Of a stretch of 64,000 nt of DNA, positions 16,806-24,460 are shown one piece after another. How positions within the stretch are numbered: the first letter of the stretch is position 1; every line of letters starts with the position of its first letter. A program made the position numbers and the translations under genes. The notes below the pieces were generated by a model that was not told the DNA's origin, ran no database searches, and worked only from the letters and a program-made list of their open reading frames with translations. Location of the stretch: NCBI GenBank assembly GCA_022820125.1, contig JAJEGA010000053.1, positions 1 to 64,000 of the forward strand, given 5' to 3'. Source of the DNA: Anaerolineae bacterium. Lineage in GTDB: Bacteria > Chloroflexota > Anaerolineae > Aggregatilineales > Phototrophicaceae.

Positions 16806-17508
16806 GGCGCCGGCGATCATTGAAGCCGAGCAGCTGAGCAAGGCGTATGGCGATCTGCCTGTTTTGCGAGGCATTGACTTCACGGTGCGGCGCGGCGAAT
16901 TTGTGGCGCTGCTCGGCGCCAACGGCAGCGGCAAGTCGACGCTGCTGCGGCTGCTCAGTGGCTTGAGCAAGCCGACGGCGGGCGCGATCCGCATCGGCGG
17001 TTGGGAGATGCCGCGCGAGGCGATGGCGGTGCGGGCGCGGATCGGCTTGGTGGCGCATCAGCCGCTGCTCTACGAAAACTTGACGGCGCGGGAAAACCTC
17101 GATTTTTTCGGGAAACTGTATGGCATTGACCGGAACGAACGGGAGCGGCGGATCAATGACTTGCTGCGGTCGGTTGGCTTATCAAAACGGGCGGACAGCC
17201 GGGCGCGGACATTCTCACGCGGGATGAAGCAGCGTTTGAGCCTGGCGCGCGCCAGCTTGCATCAGCCCCATGTGCTGCTGCTGGATGAGCCTTACAGCGG
17301 GCTCGATCAAGCGGCTATTGAGCGGCTGGATGAGATGCTTGCCGCCGCAAGTGGCGCCGGGCGCACGATCATCATGAGTACGCATCAACTGGCGCGCATT
17401 CCGCCGGTGGCTGAGCGCGCGCTGGTTTTGGCGCGTGGTAAAATCGGCTACGACGATGCGATCCTCAGCCGCGATATGACCGAGATTTATCGCTCCGCCA
17501 GCGCATGA
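16798..17508 (+). CDS. ccmA: Heme ABC transporter ATPase CcmA
   Basis: 236 residues; complete ABC ATPase: Walker A GANGSGKST, Q-loop near VAHQPLLYE, signature SRGMKQRLSLARA, Walker B LLLDEPYSGLD and H-loop MSTHQ. With CcmB and CcmC it powers release of heme-loaded CcmE. It overlaps the preceding gene by 8 bp and ccmB by 4 bp (ATGA), so it is within the same operon. Confidence 0.93.
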   Translation: MNEAPAIIEAEQLSKAYGDLPVLRGIDFTVRRGEFVALLGANGSGKSTLLRLLSGLSKPTAGAIRIGGWEMPREAMAVRARIGLVAHQPLLYENLTARENLDFFGKLYGIDRNERERRINDLLRSVGLSKRADSRARTFSRGMKQRLSLARASLHQPHVLLLDEPYSGLDQAAIERLDEMLAAASGAGRTIIMSTHQLARIPPVAERALVLARGKIGYDDAILSRDMTEIYRSASA

Positions 17509-18182
17509 AAACACCCTTCATCAACTGTGTAGTTGCTATCATCAGCAAAGATCTGCGCGCCGAGATTCGAGCGCGGGAGTTGGTCAGCGTGATGGCGCTC
17601 TTCGCCCTTTTGAGCATACTGGTGTTCAGTTTCGCGCTGGAGCTGGACAAGGGCGCGCGGGAAGAAGCCGTCAGCGGCGTGCTGTGGGTGACGCTGATAT
17701 TCGCCAGCTTGCTGGGTTTCAATCGCAGCATGGCGCAGGAGCGCGAACAAGGGGTGCTCGACGCGCTGCTGCTGGCGCCGGTTTCACGCGCGGCGATCTT
17801 CGCCGGCAAGCTGCTGGGCAATTTCATTTTTACCCTGATAGTCGGGCTGGCGCTGCTGCCGCTGATGACGGCGCTTTATGGCATGGATCTGCTGGATGGC
17901 TGGATCATTTTGACGACGGCGTTCGGCCTATTCGGCTTCGCCACGATTGGAACGCTGCTGGCGACGATGACGGTTCAGACGCGGGCGCGCGAGGCGCTGC
18001 TGCCTATCGCGATGCTGCCAATCATCTTGCCCTTTCTTCTGACGGCAGTACGCGCGACCAAAGGCATCCTGGGCGGGGCGCCGGCGGCAGAATGGCAGGC
18101 CCCCCTAGGGATGCTGGCCGCCATCGCGCTGATTTATCTGGTATTGTGTCTGCTGCTCTACGAATACATTGTGGAAGAATGA
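17505..18182 (+). CDS. ccmB: Heme ABC transporter permease CcmB
   Basis: 225 residues with six hydrophobic segments. The early pattern KDLRAEIRARELVS and FNRSMAQEREQGVLDALLLAP are characteristic of CcmB. It is the membrane partner of CcmA. ccmC should follow directly but is displaced by about 390 bp of repeat DNA. Confidence 0.92.
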   Translation: MKTPFINCVVAIISKDLRAEIRARELVSVMALFALLSILVFSFALELDKGAREEAVSGVLWVTLIFASLLGFNRSMAQEREQGVLDALLLAPVSRAAIFAGKLLGNFIFTLIVGLALLPLMTALYGMDLLDGWIILTTAFGLFGFATIGTLLATMTVQTRAREALLPIAMLPIILPFLLTAVRATKGILGGAPAAEWQAPLGMLAAIALIYLVLCLLLYEYIVEE

Positions 18183-18572
18183 CGGCAATTCGCCGGAAAG
18201 CGAAGTGATTTGCGCCAGGGCAATCGCTTCAAAACTGGCATCCCTTGCGATGGGCAAACCTAAACTGAAATTTAACCACCGAGGACACCGAGAGCGCCGA
18301 GAAATGCGATTGATTAGAGATTTCGCGGCATTTTGTCGCAATAGTTTTGGATGGGAAGGAAGTTTGTCGACAAGGCAGCGGCATGCCTGCCTAATTCAAA
18401 CAGTGGATTTAGGGGAAGAGCCGGCAAAAGAACCTAAACTCTGTGTCCTCTGTGTACTCGGTGGTAAAAGATAAATTTGAAGCGATTGCCCTGGGATTCG
18501 CGCCTTAAACCTAGATATATCTGTAAATCCTTGCTAGAATTTTATAGTTTTCACGTTGCAGGGGAGGCTTAC
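18183..18572. other. Repeat-filled gap between ccmB and ccmC
   Basis: No gene. The gap is almost entirely the 280-bp inverted-repeat element described separately; after it come about 78 bp with the likely ribosome site of ccmC (GGGGAGG, 18561-18567). Confidence 0.7.
18215..18494. mobile_element. 280-bp MITE-like element with perfect 19-bp terminal inverted repeats
   Basis: Both ends carry CCAGGGCAATCGCTTCAAA (18215-18233) in inverted orientation (18476-18494). Just inside is a second, imperfect inverted pair: ACCACCGAGGACACCGAGAG near 18277 and its reverse-complement-like CTCTGTGTCCTCTGTGTACT near 18439. It has no transposase gene, so it would need one supplied from elsewhere. Flanks ATTTGCGCC and ATTCGCGCC are similar but do not sit exactly at the ends, so a target duplication is unproven. 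Confidence 0.75.
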
Positions 18573-19325
18573 GTGGGGGATAACAGAAAGTCAGCGGCAG
18601 AGGATTTGCGGATAGACTCAAGCCCGCAGCCGCGTCTGCTGCGAATACTGACGATCATCACCGCTTTAGGCTTCGCGGGAACGCTGGCGCTGGGGTTTGC
18701 GGTCGTCGGCACAGATATCCAGCAGGGTGAGATTCAGCGCATATTCTATATCCACATGCCATCGTTTTTTGGCGCCTTCACCGCCTTCGGGCTGACGGTC
18801 GTTGGCGGCGTCATTTATCTGGCGCGGAAGCGCGAGACTTGGGACCGAATCGCGCTGGCGGGCGTCGAGGTGGGCTTGGCTTTTTCGCTGATCAATCTGC
18901 TGACGGGCTCGATTTGGGCGCGGCCGATCTGGAATACCTGGTGGACTTGGGATCCGCGTTTGACATCGGCGGCGATCATGTGCCTGACTTACGCCGCTTA
19001 TTTGATGCTGCGCGCCGGCATTGACGATAAGGGCAAGCGCCGCGCCTTCATGTCGGTTTATGGCATTCTGGCTTTCGTGACGGTCTTGATCACGCTTTTC
19101 ATCATCCGCATCGTGCCGGAGACGATTCACCCGGTGATCGTTGGCGCCAGCCCACAGAATGCGCAGGGCAGCTTTGAAGCGACAAGCGGGGTGGCAACCG
19201 CGCTGCTGCCGAGCCTGCTGCTTTGGTTGACGCTGATGCCGATCACGCTGATCTGGCATCGCGTTCGGCTCGAGGCGCGCATTGAGGCGCTAAATCGCTT
19301 GAAGCTGCAAGTGCTTGGCGGGTAG
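18573..19325 (+). CDS. ccmC: Heme handling protein CcmC
   Basis: About 250 residues, six transmembrane helices, with the WWD-type motif reading WGRPIWNTWWTWDPRLTS-like (WNTWWTWDPRLTSAA) near residue 115. CcmC loads heme onto CcmE. The frame is open further upstream, but that part translates the MITE end; GTG 18573 with GGGGAGG five bases before it is the best start. The upstream element may disturb co-transcription with ccmB, so a new promoter inside it is possible. Confidence 0.9.
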   Translation: MGDNRKSAAEDLRIDSSPQPRLLRILTIITALGFAGTLALGFAVVGTDIQQGEIQRIFYIHMPSFFGAFTAFGLTVVGGVIYLARKRETWDRIALAGVEVGLAFSLINLLTGSIWARPIWNTWWTWDPRLTSAAIMCLTYAAYLMLRAGIDDKGKRRAFMSVYGILAFVTVLITLFIIRIVPETIHPVIVGASPQNAQGSFEATSGVATALLPSLLLWLTLMPITLIWHRVRLEARIEALNRLKLQVLGG

Positions 19326-19331
19326 CGATCG

Positions 19332-20204
19332 ATGAAACCCTTCAGCGCGATCTCATGTACCGTTTTGCTATTGGTTTCTATAACCGGCGGCATACTCAAA
19401 GCCGAAGATGGCGAGGGCGCGTCCACGCCTTATTTTCAGTCTTATGCCTTCAACGTGCCGATCCTCGCAGGCTGGGACGATCAGAGCACGGACGATATTG
19501 CGCAGTTCCAGCTGGCGGAGGCGCGGGCGACCATTCGCACGGCGACTGTGGCGGCCAGCGACGCCGTCGCCGGGGCGGAAGCGGAACTCGCCGCGATTAC
19601 GGGCGCCGCAGCGCCGCAGCCTAGCTATCGTGACAAAGTTAATCTGGCTGATGGCACCTGGCACGTGTTGGTCTATGACGTCGATGATGAGACGACGGCG
19701 TCGCTGATGGCGCGGCAAGCCGGCGCGCGCGTTGTGGTCATCAGCTTCGTCGAGCGCGACCCGGCGGCGCGAACCACCCTGCTGACGCTGGCGCAGGCGG
19801 ACGATTCCCATGACGACGCCTCGCCGGAAATCGCGCTGGCGGCCGAGGCGATTGGGGGGCTGGCGCTGAGCGAGCTCGCTGAAGCGGGACGTGAGACCTT
19901 AGCAAGCGGCGAGTGGGTTGTGTACACGGGCGAAGGCGCGGCGGCGATGGGCATGGTCTTCGGCAACGATAGTTATGTCGCGCTGCAAGTCGGCGCGCCG
20001 GGTGATCTCGCGGTACTGGCGGATGCCTGGAATCGGACGCTGCTCGGTTTCTTCATCACGCCCGATAATTCGCGTTACCTGGCGCTGGGGCTGGCGGTTG
20101 TGATTGTCATATTGGGGACGCTGGTCGGCAGTCTGTATTGGCGCGAGCGCAACCGGCGGAAGGATTTGGCGCTGCTGGAACAGTTGGCGCAAGAGGGAGA
20201 TTGA
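19332..20204 (+). CDS. Hypothetical exported membrane-anchored protein
   Basis: 290 residues. A signal peptide (about residues 1-24, ending ILKA) and one C-terminal transmembrane helix near 240-264 followed by a basic/charged tail give an extracytoplasmic domain of about 215 residues. I recognise no motif or cysteine pair. It lies 6 bp after ccmC and in the same direction, so it is probably co-transcribed; its role in cytochrome biogenesis is speculation. Confidence 0.7.
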   Translation: MKPFSAISCTVLLLVSITGGILKAEDGEGASTPYFQSYAFNVPILAGWDDQSTDDIAQFQLAEARATIRTATVAASDAVAGAEAELAAITGAAAPQPSYRDKVNLADGTWHVLVYDVDDETTASLMARQAGARVVVISFVERDPAARTTLLTLAQADDSHDDASPEIALAAEAIGGLALSELAEAGRETLASGEWVVYTGEGAAAMGMVFGNDSYVALQVGAPGDLAVLADAWNRTLLGFFITPDNSRYLALGLAVVIVILGTLVGSLYWRERNRRKDLALLEQLAQEGD

Positions 20205-20216
20205 GCGGAGCAATTA

Positions 20217-20415
20217 CCCCTCACCATTGCAATCTGACGACATGACAGTTTTTCGCTGGCGAATGTTCGAGCCCACAGTTGTGTATTTTCGCGTACCTTT
20301 TGGGCGACTCACAGAGTCGCCCCTACAAATTTCGCCTGATACGGGGCTTGAAACTCGCATTCTTTTCCAACTCGATGAAACCCGTGCTGTCCTCAGCCGT
20401 TGCAATGGAGAGGGG
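20217..20415. mobile_element. 199-bp MITE-like element
   Basis: Ends CCCCTCACCATTGCAA (20217-20232) and TTGCAATGGAGAGGGG (20400-20415) are inverted repeats with one mismatch over 16 bp, and similarity continues weakly inward (GACATGACAG against GGACAGCACG). No reading frame of note inside. Confidence 0.55.
20301..20328. repeat. Palindromic GGGCGAC-type element
   Basis: GGGCGACTCACAGAGTCGCC followed by CCTACAAA, nested inside the 199-bp inverted-repeat element. Confidence 0.75.
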
Positions 20416-20535
20416 AGCATACGGGCCGACAAGCCAAACACAAGCTCGGATATACTCCTTCGCAGTGGATTGCAACTATATTGACTGACGGGCGTATAGT
20501 TAGATGATGACGCTGAAGCAGCGAGGAGCGATGCG

Positions 20536-20907
20536 ATGAGCGAAGAGATGAATCCGGCGCCGGAGGAACCGGTGGGCGATGATGGCCAGACGCCGCTTGA
20601 ACAATTCATTTTTCATCAGCGCCGGGGCTTGGAAGAATTCGGCAAGGCGATGGAATCGCTGCTGCCGCCGCGCTTCAAGGAACATACGCAGGCGGCGGGC
20701 AACGAATTCGCCACTGGCTTCCGCGTGCTGATCGACGCCGCCATTGACGAGATCAAGAAAGCCAGCGAAATGGAAGATCACGATGCGCATGGCGAGGCTG
20801 AGCATGAGGCGCAGGCGCGCGCCAATCTAGCGGCGGACGACGAACAAGGCGAGGACGACAGCGCCGGCGGCAAGAGCGGCAAGATCAGGGTTGAGCTGGA
20901 CGACTGA
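20536..20907 (+). CDS. Hypothetical acidic helical protein
   Basis: 123 residues, strongly acidic (N-terminal EEMNPAPEEPVGDD and C-terminal DDEQGEDDSAGG). The middle (residues about 22-80) looks like an amphipathic helical domain: FIFHQRRGLEEFGKAMESLL. No signal peptide or known motif. A GAGGAGCG ribosome site precedes the ATG. Codon use matches the neighbours. Confidence 0.7.
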   Translation: MSEEMNPAPEEPVGDDGQTPLEQFIFHQRRGLEEFGKAMESLLPPRFKEHTQAAGNEFATGFRVLIDAAIDEIKKASEMEDHDAHGEAEHEAQARANLAADDEQGEDDSAGGKSGKIRVELDD

Positions 20908-20991
20908 GTCCGCAAGCAGTGGATAGGGCGCCGCTTTGCCCCTCCCACCGAAGGCGCCGAGATTTCTTAAGTTCACCGAGATTTTTTTCAC

Positions 20992-21040
20992 CACAGTTTC
21001 CCGCAAGTCACGACTTGGCTCACACAAAATAACAAGCCCG
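20992..21040. repeat. Dispersed hairpin element, copy 2
   Basis: CCACAGTTTCCCGCAAGTCA, palindrome CAAGTCacGACTTG, then CTCACACAAAATAACAAGCC. Nearly identical to bases 62-108. Confidence 0.65.
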
Positions 21041-21054
21041 CGACAATAAGAAGC

Positions 21055-21130
21055 TGTAGGGGCGTTTCGCCGAAACGCCCGAAGCGCATGTGGTCGGGAC
21101 AGTGGGCGGCTCACCGAGTCGCCGCCTACA
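21055..21130. repeat. Doublet of palindromic elements
   Basis: Two hairpins in opposite orientation: TGTAGGGGCGTTTCGCCGAA with ACGCCC (21055-21080) and GGGCGGCTCACCGAGTCGCC with GCCTACA (21103-21130). They sit just after the stop of the reverse-strand ArsA-like gene and could also end its transcript. Confidence 0.65.
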
Positions 21131-21153
21131 GACCTTGAAAGGGGCGGGCAGTT

Positions 21154-22350
21154 CTATACCGCCTGCTCCTCGAAGCGGATGTTGAGGAATTTCTCTTCGA
21201 ATTTGGCGCTGGTGATCTCTAGGCTGCGCAATTCGTCGGGCAGGACGATATTGCGGCGATAGGGACCGACGCTGAGGGTGATTTCCTCGCGCGAACGATA
21301 AAGATCGAGCTGCTCCTTTTGGGCAAAGCCAATGGGCACGCGCAGCATCCAACTCGAGTCGCCGTCAAGCTGTTCGAGCTTGTGCACGACGCCGTCAAAC
21401 ATGCGCTCGGCCGGGTTGCGATCGCCGTACAACTCATCAGCCAGGCGGCGCAGCATCTCCAAGCCGCCCATTTCTTCGCCGAAAAGCGGCGCTTTCAGCA
21501 GGGGCAGACTGCCAAAAGCCTCGCGCACGAAGGCTATATTCTCCGCCTGGCGTTCTTTCCAGCGCTTGAAAAAAGGATCGCTGATTTCGTCGGGGAAGAT
21601 GCGGTTGACGAGGATGGCGTCGGTGGCGTAGTCGTAAAGATTGAGATAGGTGTAGGTGCGCTGGGTCTCGCGGATGACCATGCGCTCGGGATTGACGACC
21701 AGACGAATGCTGGCGTGTTCGGGGTCGGTCAGCAGATCGCGCACGCCATCAAGGGTATCGAAGAGAAGCTGCACTTGATCCCAGGCGTTATCGGCGATGT
21801 CGATGCCGATGTCATTTTTCTTGCCGCGGGTGAAGAGCTTTTGCACCGGGCGGATGACGCTGTCTAAGCCGCGGGCGATGCGCATCAAGCGCTCCACCCA
21901 CCAGCGCGTCACATCGGGCAGGCTGAGCAGACGGATCGTCTCGGCAGTGGGCGCGGCGTCAACAATGAGCACATCGTATTCGTCAGCCTGGAAATATTCG
22001 CTGATCCAAAGCAACTGGGCGCCCTCTTCCAAACCGGGGATGATGGTCACTTCGGAAGCGTTGACCTTGGCAATGCCTTCGCGATTGAAAAAGGCGCCGA
22101 GGTATTCCTGGATTTTCCCCCAATACTTCTGCATCGAGTAACGGGTATCGAGCTCTTGCGCCCAGAGATTCTCGGCGATTTGCATCGCTTCGGGGCCGAC
22201 CTCGACATCAAGGGCGTCGCCCAGGCTGTGCGCCGTATCGGTGCTGACGACGATCGTCTTCAAGCCGAGCTCGGCGCAGCGCAGGGCGGTCGCCGCCGAG
22301 ATGCTCGTTTTGCCAACCCCGCCTTTGCCCGTATGCACAATGACGCGCAT
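21154..22350 (-). CDS. ArsA/Get3-family ATPase, single domain
   Basis: 398 residues. Deviant Walker A GKGGVGKTS at residues 8-16, switch I DTAHSLGDAL and Walker B-type VLIVDAAPTAETIR identify the ArsA/Get3/MinD superfamily, ArsA branch. There is only one ATPase domain, unlike E. coli ArsA. The C-terminal part (from about residue 300) ends in a small beta domain (WMLRVPIGFAQKEQLDLYR). No arsB, arsC or arsR lies nearby, so a role in tail-anchored protein handling or another membrane process is as likely as arsenite export. Confidence 0.85.
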   Translation of the reverse strand: MRVIVHTGKGGVGKTSISAATALRCAELGLKTIVVSTDTAHSLGDALDVEVGPEAMQIAENLWAQELDTRYSMQKYWGKIQEYLGAFFNREGIAKVNASEVTIIPGLEEGAQLLWISEYFQADEYDVLIVDAAPTAETIRLLSLPDVTRWWVERLMRIARGLDSVIRPVQKLFTRGKKNDIGIDIADNAWDQVQLLFDTLDGVRDLLTDPEHASIRLVVNPERMVIRETQRTYTYLNLYDYATDAILVNRIFPDEISDPFFKRWKERQAENIAFVREAFGSLPLLKAPLFGEEMGGLEMLRRLADELYGDRNPAERMFDGVVHKLEQLDGDSSWMLRVPIGFAQKEQLDLYRSREEITLSVGPYRRNIVLPDELRSLEITSAKFEEKFLNIRFEEQAV

Positions 22351-22476
22351 TTATCCACCTCGAATTGCTGTGACGAATAAAGTTGCCGATAGATGTCCAA
22401 CCACATAACAGTATACGCAGGATACGGGCGATTGGTTCGTTGGATTAGGCCCGAAACAGGCGCGCAACAATGGGGC

Positions 22477-22506
22477 TTGACAAGACTAGAACAAAAAATC
22501 TAAACT
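22477..22506 (+). promoter_or_regulatory. Putative promoter of the VOC gene
   Basis: Consensus TTGACA (22477-22482), 18-bp spacer, TAAACT (22501-22506). The ATG is 44 bp downstream, after a strong AAGGAGG ribosome site. Confidence 0.45.
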
Positions 22507-22549
22507 TGGCGGGGAGAACAAACATTCACTCTATCAAGGAGGAAAGATC

Positions 22550-22921
22550 ATGCGTCCAATTGTACATGTCGAGATTGCATCGGCGGATAATGATGCGCAG
22601 AAGGCATTCTATAACGCGCTGCTGGGCTGGCAGGCGCAGGAAGTCCCGATGAGCGAAGATTTCACCTACGTCATGTTCAATACCGGCGCCGATATGGGCG
22701 TGGCGCTGTCGGTGGTGGGTGAAGGCGTCAAGCCAGGCGATGTGATTTTGTATTTCCACAGCGATGACCTGGATGCCGATATGGCGCGCGTGCCGGAATT
22801 GGGCGGGACGGTGATACTGCAGCGCGAAGAGGTGCCCGGTTTCGGCGCGCTGGGCATGTTTCTTGATCCGACGGGGAATCGGGTGGCGTTCTGGCAGAGC
22901 GTGGATCCCGGGCAGGAGTAA
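22550..22921 (+). CDS. VOC superfamily (glyoxalase-like) protein
   Basis: 123 residues. Typical vicinal oxygen chelate fold: MRPIVHVEIASADNDAQKAF, YNALLGWQAQEVP, then the second half with GGTVILQREEVPGFGALGMF and DPTGNRVAFWQ. Putative metal ligands are the N-terminal His (HVEI) and residues of the second half. The substrate is unknown; relatives include antibiotic-resistance and glyoxalase proteins. Preceded by a perfect AAGGAGG. Confidence 0.85.
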   Translation: MRPIVHVEIASADNDAQKAFYNALLGWQAQEVPMSEDFTYVMFNTGADMGVALSVVGEGVKPGDVILYFHSDDLDADMARVPELGGTVILQREEVPGFGALGMFLDPTGNRVAFWQSVDPGQE

Positions 22922-22941
22922 ACGAACCAGATTGATTACGG

Positions 22942-22967
22942 CGGGCGACCCAAGGGTCGCCCCTACA
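22942..22967. repeat. Palindromic GGGCGAC-type element
   Basis: GGGCGACCCAAGGGTCGCCC then CTACAAT, 28 bp before the AlkC-type ATG. Confidence 0.75.
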
Positions 22968-22995
22968 ATTGGTAGCTGGAAAGCCGCTGAGAGTT

Positions 22996-24114
22996 ATGGC
23001 CGAGTTTCCGCTGTTGAAAGACTTCATAAACCGACAGTTGGTTGAGCAGATTGCGGACCGGATTGTCTCGGCGCATCCCGGCTTCGATGCCACCGGATTC
23101 GTGACGGCGGTCATGAAGGAGCTGGACGGGCTTGCGCTGAAGGCGCGTACGCTGCTGATCGCGGACAAGCTGCGAGAATACCTGCCGCCGGATTATCCAG
23201 CAGCGCTGCGGGTGCTGCTTTCGATCCTGGCGGAAGATCGCGGATTCGAGCCGATAGCGGACGCGGGACTGCGGCTGATGGCGATACCCGCTTTCATCGA
23301 GCGCTATGGCTTGCAGCACCCAAAAGAATCGCTGGAAGCCATGCCAGTCGTCACCCGCGTATCGTCATGCGAATTTGCCGTCCGCCCCTTTATCGTCAAT
23401 GAGCCGGAATTAACGATGGCGCGTTTGCGCCTGTGGGCGACAGCGAGCGATGAGCATCTGCGGCGGCTGGCCAGCGAAGGCAGCCGACCTCGCTTGCCCT
23501 GGGGCGCTCAACTAAAAGGCTTGATCGCTGATCCGACGCCGAGCCTCGCGCTGCTGGAGCGCTTGAAAGACGACCCCTCGCTGTACGTGCGGCGTTCGGT
23601 CGCGAATCACTTGAACGACATCGGCAAGGATCATCCAGAGCTGCTCTTGGCGCGAATGGATGCCTGGTCGCAGGGCGCGAGCAAAGAACGGCTCTGGCTG
23701 ATCAATCACGCGCTGCGGACGCTGGTGAAGCGCGGCGATCGACGGGCGCTGGCGATTTTGGGTTATGGACCGGCGGCGGTCGAACTGAGCGAATTGACGC
23801 TTGAACCGGCAATATTGCAGTTTGGGGATGAGCTTGAATTTGGATTCTCACTGCGCAATATCAGCGGTGAGCCCTGCAAGCTGATGATTGACTTCGTGAT
23901 TCACTTTGTCAAAGCGAATGGCAGGACCGCGCCGAAGGTATTCAAGCTGAAAAAGCTGCGCTTGCCCGCCGGTGAAGCAGTCTCGATCAGCAAGCGATTC
24001 GCAATCCGTCCGATTTCGACGCGAAAATATTATCCCGGGCGGCAGCGGCTGGAGATTCAGGTGAATGGGCGCGTGCTGGGCGGCGCCGATTTTGAGTTGG
24101 TGATGAACAATTGA
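22996..24114 (+). CDS. DNA alkylation repair glycosylase, AlkC type with Ig-like domain
   Basis: 372 residues. Residues about 1-255 are HEAT-like repeats of the AlkC/AlkD superfamily (MAEFPLLKDFINRQLVEQIA, LPWGAQLKGLIADPTPSLAL, LKDDPSLYVRRSVANHLNDI), which removes N3-alkylated bases without flipping them. The last 105 residues (from LTLEPAILQFGDELEFGFSL) form an Ig-like beta sandwich, as in the AlkC subgroup of this family. Start at ATG 22996: the longer frame begins inside the palindromic repeat. It stands alone, with no ada or alk genes near it. Confidence 0.88.
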   Translation: MAEFPLLKDFINRQLVEQIADRIVSAHPGFDATGFVTAVMKELDGLALKARTLLIADKLREYLPPDYPAALRVLLSILAEDRGFEPIADAGLRLMAIPAFIERYGLQHPKESLEAMPVVTRVSSCEFAVRPFIVNEPELTMARLRLWATASDEHLRRLASEGSRPRLPWGAQLKGLIADPTPSLALLERLKDDPSLYVRRSVANHLNDIGKDHPELLLARMDAWSQGASKERLWLINHALRTLVKRGDRRALAILGYGPAAVELSELTLEPAILQFGDELEFGFSLRNISGEPCKLMIDFVIHFVKANGRTAPKVFKLKKLRLPAGEAVSISKRFAIRPISTRKYYPGRQRLEIQVNGRVLGGADFELVMNN

Positions 24115-24460
24115 GGACGGATCGCGCTGTTCAAGATTTTTCAACTACAGAGGACGCAGAGCACACAGAAGTAAACGCAAGTAAGTCATGCGAAAAAGGG
24201 CGATGCTAATCTGATCTGAGATCTGTAGGGGCGAGACTTGTCTCGCCCACTATGTCGCCATTGTACATGTGGGCGACTCAAGAGTCGCCCCTACGACGTT
24301 CCTTCATTTTGTTGCATAACATTATTGGACTTACTGAGATTAGCGTTCAGGCAATCGGCTTCTGCGGTTGATGAGCCTAACAGCGTTCCCAAAGTAATAC
24401 CGCTGTTTTTCGATACAATCAGAATAGTAGACAAATGCCGCGCAATTGGAGAAACCCCAG
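24115..24460. other. Gap holding the left 158-bp inverted repeat
   Basis: No gene. Bases 24147-24171 carry an AGAGGACGCAGAGCACACAG repeat, 24177-24334 the inverted repeat described separately. The rest is promoter space for the metallohydrolase. Confidence 0.5.
24177..24334. repeat. Left 158-bp inverted repeat flanking the CehA/McbA gene
   Basis: From GCAAGTAAGTCATGCG to TTGGACTTAC. It contains two palindromes, TGTAGGGGCGAGACTTGTCT with CGCCC (24224-24249) and GGGCGACTCAAGAGTCGCCC with CTACG (24271-24295). The reverse complement is found at 27157-27314 with only a few mismatches and identical length. Confidence 0.85.

Larger units (their letters stand above)
20205..20535. other. Gap with a second inverted-repeat element
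   Basis: No gene. It is mostly the 199-bp inverted-repeat element (20217-20415), which itself holds a GGGCGAC-type palindrome; after it come about 120 bp with the GAGGAGCG ribosome site of the next gene. Confidence 0.55.

Noticed and set aside
18206-18503. Target-site duplication of the 280-bp element
   Set aside because: ATTTGCGCC and ATTCGCGCC flank the element but differ by one base and are offset by the terminal GG, so the evidence is too weak.
20104-20484. Forward frame of 126 codons after the unknown exported protein
   Set aside because: It overlaps the end of that gene in another frame and then runs through repeat DNA.
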